64,000 nucleotides of DNA from NCBI GenBank assembly GCA_947380655.1, contig CANCRX010000004.1:1-64000 (forward strand), written 5' to 3'. Below, piece after piece: positions 62,339-64,000 of the stretch. How positions within the stretch are numbered: the first letter of the stretch is position 1; every line of letters starts with the position of its first letter. The stretch comes from Alcaligenaceae bacterium (GTDB lineage: Bacteria; Pseudomonadota; Gammaproteobacteria; Burkholderiales; Burkholderiaceae_B). The position numbers were made by a program, and so were the translations under genes. Below the pieces are notes generated by a model that searched no databases, was not told where the DNA came from, and was given only the letters and a program-made list of their open reading frames with translations.

Positions 62339-62412
62339 TGAAATAATATTTCACTAAAGTATATTAACGCTATTTAATTTCATTAAGTGGTTATATTTGA
62401 AATTAAATTTCA
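62339..62412. promoter_or_regulatory. Paired TGAAAT-N3-ATTTCA sites between lrp-type gene and glmS
   Basis: Two identical-arm palindromes, 62339-62353 (spacer AAT) and 62398-62412 (spacer TAA). Half-sites TGAAAT at 62318-62323 and ATTTCA at 62377-62382 lie between or beside them. The AT-rich palindromic arms and multiple sites fit Lrp-type cooperative binding. Confidence 0.6.
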
Positions 62413-62455
62413 TTGCTATCTGGGCACAATAGAGGCATAACAAGGAGAGTGCAAT

Positions 62456-64000
62456 ATGTGTGGCATCGTTGGTGCAGTAGCTTCGCGCAATATCACACCC
62501 ATTCTGGTCGAAGGACTCAAGCGACTTGAGTACCGCGGTTACGACTCCTGCGGGGTTGCCGTCTTTGACAATGGCGGTTTGCGTCGTGTGCGTAGCACCG
62601 AACGCGTAGCCGAGCTCGAGGAGCACATCGCGCGCGAACATGTTGCGGGCTTCACTGGGATTGCACATACCCGTTGGGCCACGCATGGTGCACCCGTAAC
62701 TCGTAATGCACACCCTCATTTTTCAGGTCAAGGCAGCGACGGTCCGAGTATCGCGTTAGTCCATAACGGGATTATTGAAAATCACGAAGAGTTACGCGCG
62801 GAATTGCAGGCGCAGGGCTACGTATTTGAAAGTCAGACCGATACGGAAGTCATCGCACATCTGGTTCATCATCTCTATCACGGTGATTTGCTCGACGCAG
62901 TACAACAGACTATTAAGCGCCTGCATGGTGCGTATGCCATCGCAGTGTTTTGTCGTGATGAGCCGCATCGAATCGTTGCCGCCCGACAAGGCTCGCCACT
63001 TGTGATCGGTCGCGGCAAAAATGAAAACTTTCTCGCCTCTGATGCACTCGCGCTTGCCGGCACAACAGATCAGATTGTGTATCTGGAAGACGGCGACGTC
63101 GCTGATTTGCAATTAGGCAATGTCTGGATCATGGATCAGGCAGGCAAGCCTGTCACCCGTACGATTAATACTGTTCACGTGCACACGGGTGCCGCAGAGC
63201 TTGGTCCGTATCGCCATTACATGCAGAAAGAAATCTTCGAGCAACCACGCGCAGTCGGCGACACGCTCGAGGATGTTGAGTCGATCACTCCGGAAATGTT
63301 TGGTGACCAGGCCTACAAAGTATTCAAAAGTATAGATAGCGTCCTGATCCTTGCATGCGGAACAAGTTACTACGCAGGGTTGACCGCAAAATACTGGATC
63401 GAGTCGATTGCAAAAATACCGGTATCAGTTGAAATCGCAAGTGAGTATCGCTACCGCGATAGCGTGCCAAATCCAAACACTTTAGTCGTTACGATCTCTC
63501 AGTCCGGTGAGACAGCAGACACACTCGCAGCGCTGAAGCACGCTCGCTCTTTAGGGATGGAGCAAACGCTGACTATTTGCAATGTATCAACCAGCGCAAT
63601 GGTCAGAGAGTGCAATCTTGCCTTCATTACGCGCGCGGGTGTAGAGATTGGCGTGGCCTCAACCAAGGCCTTCACGACGCAACTCACCGCACTATTTATG
63701 TTGACGCTCGCACTTGCGCAGGTGCATGGTCAGCTAACCGAAGAGCAAGAGAGCGAGCACGTTAAGGCGTTGCGACATTTGCCGTCCGCGATTAGTGCTG
63801 TGCTGGCTCTCGAGCCACAAATTATGGCGTGGTCAGACCGTTTCGCCGCAAAAGAAAATGCGTTATTCCTCGGTCGCGGCATGCATTATCCGATCGCGCT
63901 TGAGGGCGCCTTGAAACTCAAAGAGATCAGCTACATCCATGCTGAGGCTTACCCTGCGGGTGAGCTCAAGCATGGACCCTTGGCACTCGTGACAGAACAA
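62456..64000 (+). CDS. glmS: Glutamine-fructose-6-phosphate aminotransferase, 3' truncated by window end
   Basis: GlmS makes GlcN-6-P from fructose-6-P and glutamine. The frame runs 515 codons from the ATG at 62456 to the window edge without a stop, of about 610 expected. Cys2 of MCGIVGAV is the glutaminase nucleophile after Met removal; RLEYRGYDS and HTRWATHG follow, then the SIS domains (ACGTSYYAGL, TISQSGETADT). AAGGAG is 8 bases upstream. No glmS-ribozyme is seen in the short leader. Confidence 0.97.
   Translation, partial: MCGIVGAVASRNITPILVEGLKRLEYRGYDSCGVAVFDNGGLRRVRSTERVAELEEHIAREHVAGFTGIAHTRWATHGAPVTRNAHPHFSGQGSDGPSIALVHNGIIENHEELRAELQAQGYVFESQTDTEVIAHLVHHLYHGDLLDAVQQTIKRLHGAYAIAVFCRDEPHRIVAARQGSPLVIGRGKNENFLASDALALAGTTDQIVYLEDGDVADLQLGNVWIMDQAGKPVTRTINTVHVHTGAAELGPYRHYMQKEIFEQPRAVGDTLEDVESITPEMFGDQAYKVFKSIDSVLILACGTSYYAGLTAKYWIESIAKIPVSVEIASEYRYRDSVPNPNTLVVTISQSGETADTLAALKHARSLGMEQTLTICNVSTSAMVRECNLAFITRAGVEIGVASTKAFTTQLTALFMLTLALAQVHGQLTEEQESEHVKALRHLPSAISAVLALEPQIMAWSDRFAAKENALFLGRGMHYPIALEGALKLKEISYIHAEAYPAGELKHGPLALVTEQ

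Noticed and set aside
62413..62455. glmS ribozyme upstream of glmS
   Set aside because: The leader is only tens of bases and lacks any ribozyme-like folding; such ribozymes are a Gram-positive feature.

Overview
This 64 kb window is a chromosomal segment of a betaproteobacterium, most likely Burkholderiales and probably Alcaligenaceae (the Bordetella/Achromobacter side). Three things point there. The gene order murA-his-tat, mlaFEDAC, petABC-sspAB and cox-surf1-ctaA-ctaB-SCO is the Burkholderiales arrangement. Two Bug-type (tripartite tricarboxylate) solute-binding proteins are present. A PhaM-like PHB-granule protein sits beside glmU. Base composition looks moderate (about half G+C by eye), lower than in typical Bordetella. 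No rRNA, CRISPR array, prophage or intact insertion sequence is visible. The only transposase-related gene is a decayed RAYT-like protein beside gltB.

Layout. Positions 1-10.9 kb are accessory metabolism: a PaiB-like flavoprotein, an amidase, a minus-strand catabolic operon (Gfo/Idh oxidoreductase, Bug protein, NodB-type deacetylase, gamma-glutamyltransferase-like hydrolase), an alpha/beta hydrolase, a cupin, a Gly/Ser-rich secreted protein, an iron-type alcohol dehydrogenase and inorganic pyrophosphatase. From 11 to 19.3 kb are cytochrome b561, a tRNA-Thr, sspBA, the bc1 complex (petABC), mscL, a Nif3-like protein, a membrane-anchored HtrA protease and an XRE regulator. From 19.5 to 34.3 kb lies a long minus-strand array read as mlaFEDAC, an ABC exporter, a BolA-like gene, murA, hisG-D-B-H-A-F-I-E, hinT and tatABC. 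It serves outer-membrane lipid transport, peptidoglycan precursor synthesis, histidine synthesis and Tat export. From 34.4 to 43.5 kb are a second Bug protein, glutamate synthase (gltBD), the RAYT-like gene and an SdiA-regulated-type protein. From 43.5 to 57 kb are rpoH, a CPA1 antiporter with a cyclic-nucleotide-type sensor domain, a Nudix protein and the aa3 cytochrome oxidase structural and assembly cluster. From 57 to 64 kb are phaM, glmU, an MFS exporter, a glycosyltransferase, an Lrp-type regulator and the divergent, 3'-truncated glmS.

Main points of interest. (1) rpoH is preceded by a sigma-E-like promoter (GAACTT-N16-TCAGA) that directly abuts a perfect CIRCE element, so envelope-stress activation and HrcA repression would converge on the heat-shock sigma gene. 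(2) Three conserved clusters each lack one expected member: no mlaB after mlaC, no hisC between hisD and hisB (a strong hairpin lies there instead), and no ctaG/cox11 in the cox cluster. (3) The RAYT-like protein next to gltB has lost its HUH and tyrosine catalytic motifs, and REP-like palindromes remain beside it. (4) The lrp-glmS gap carries two copies of TGAAAT-N3-ATTTCA plus half-sites, a likely Lrp operator array. I found no wholly new multi-gene system that I can defend.
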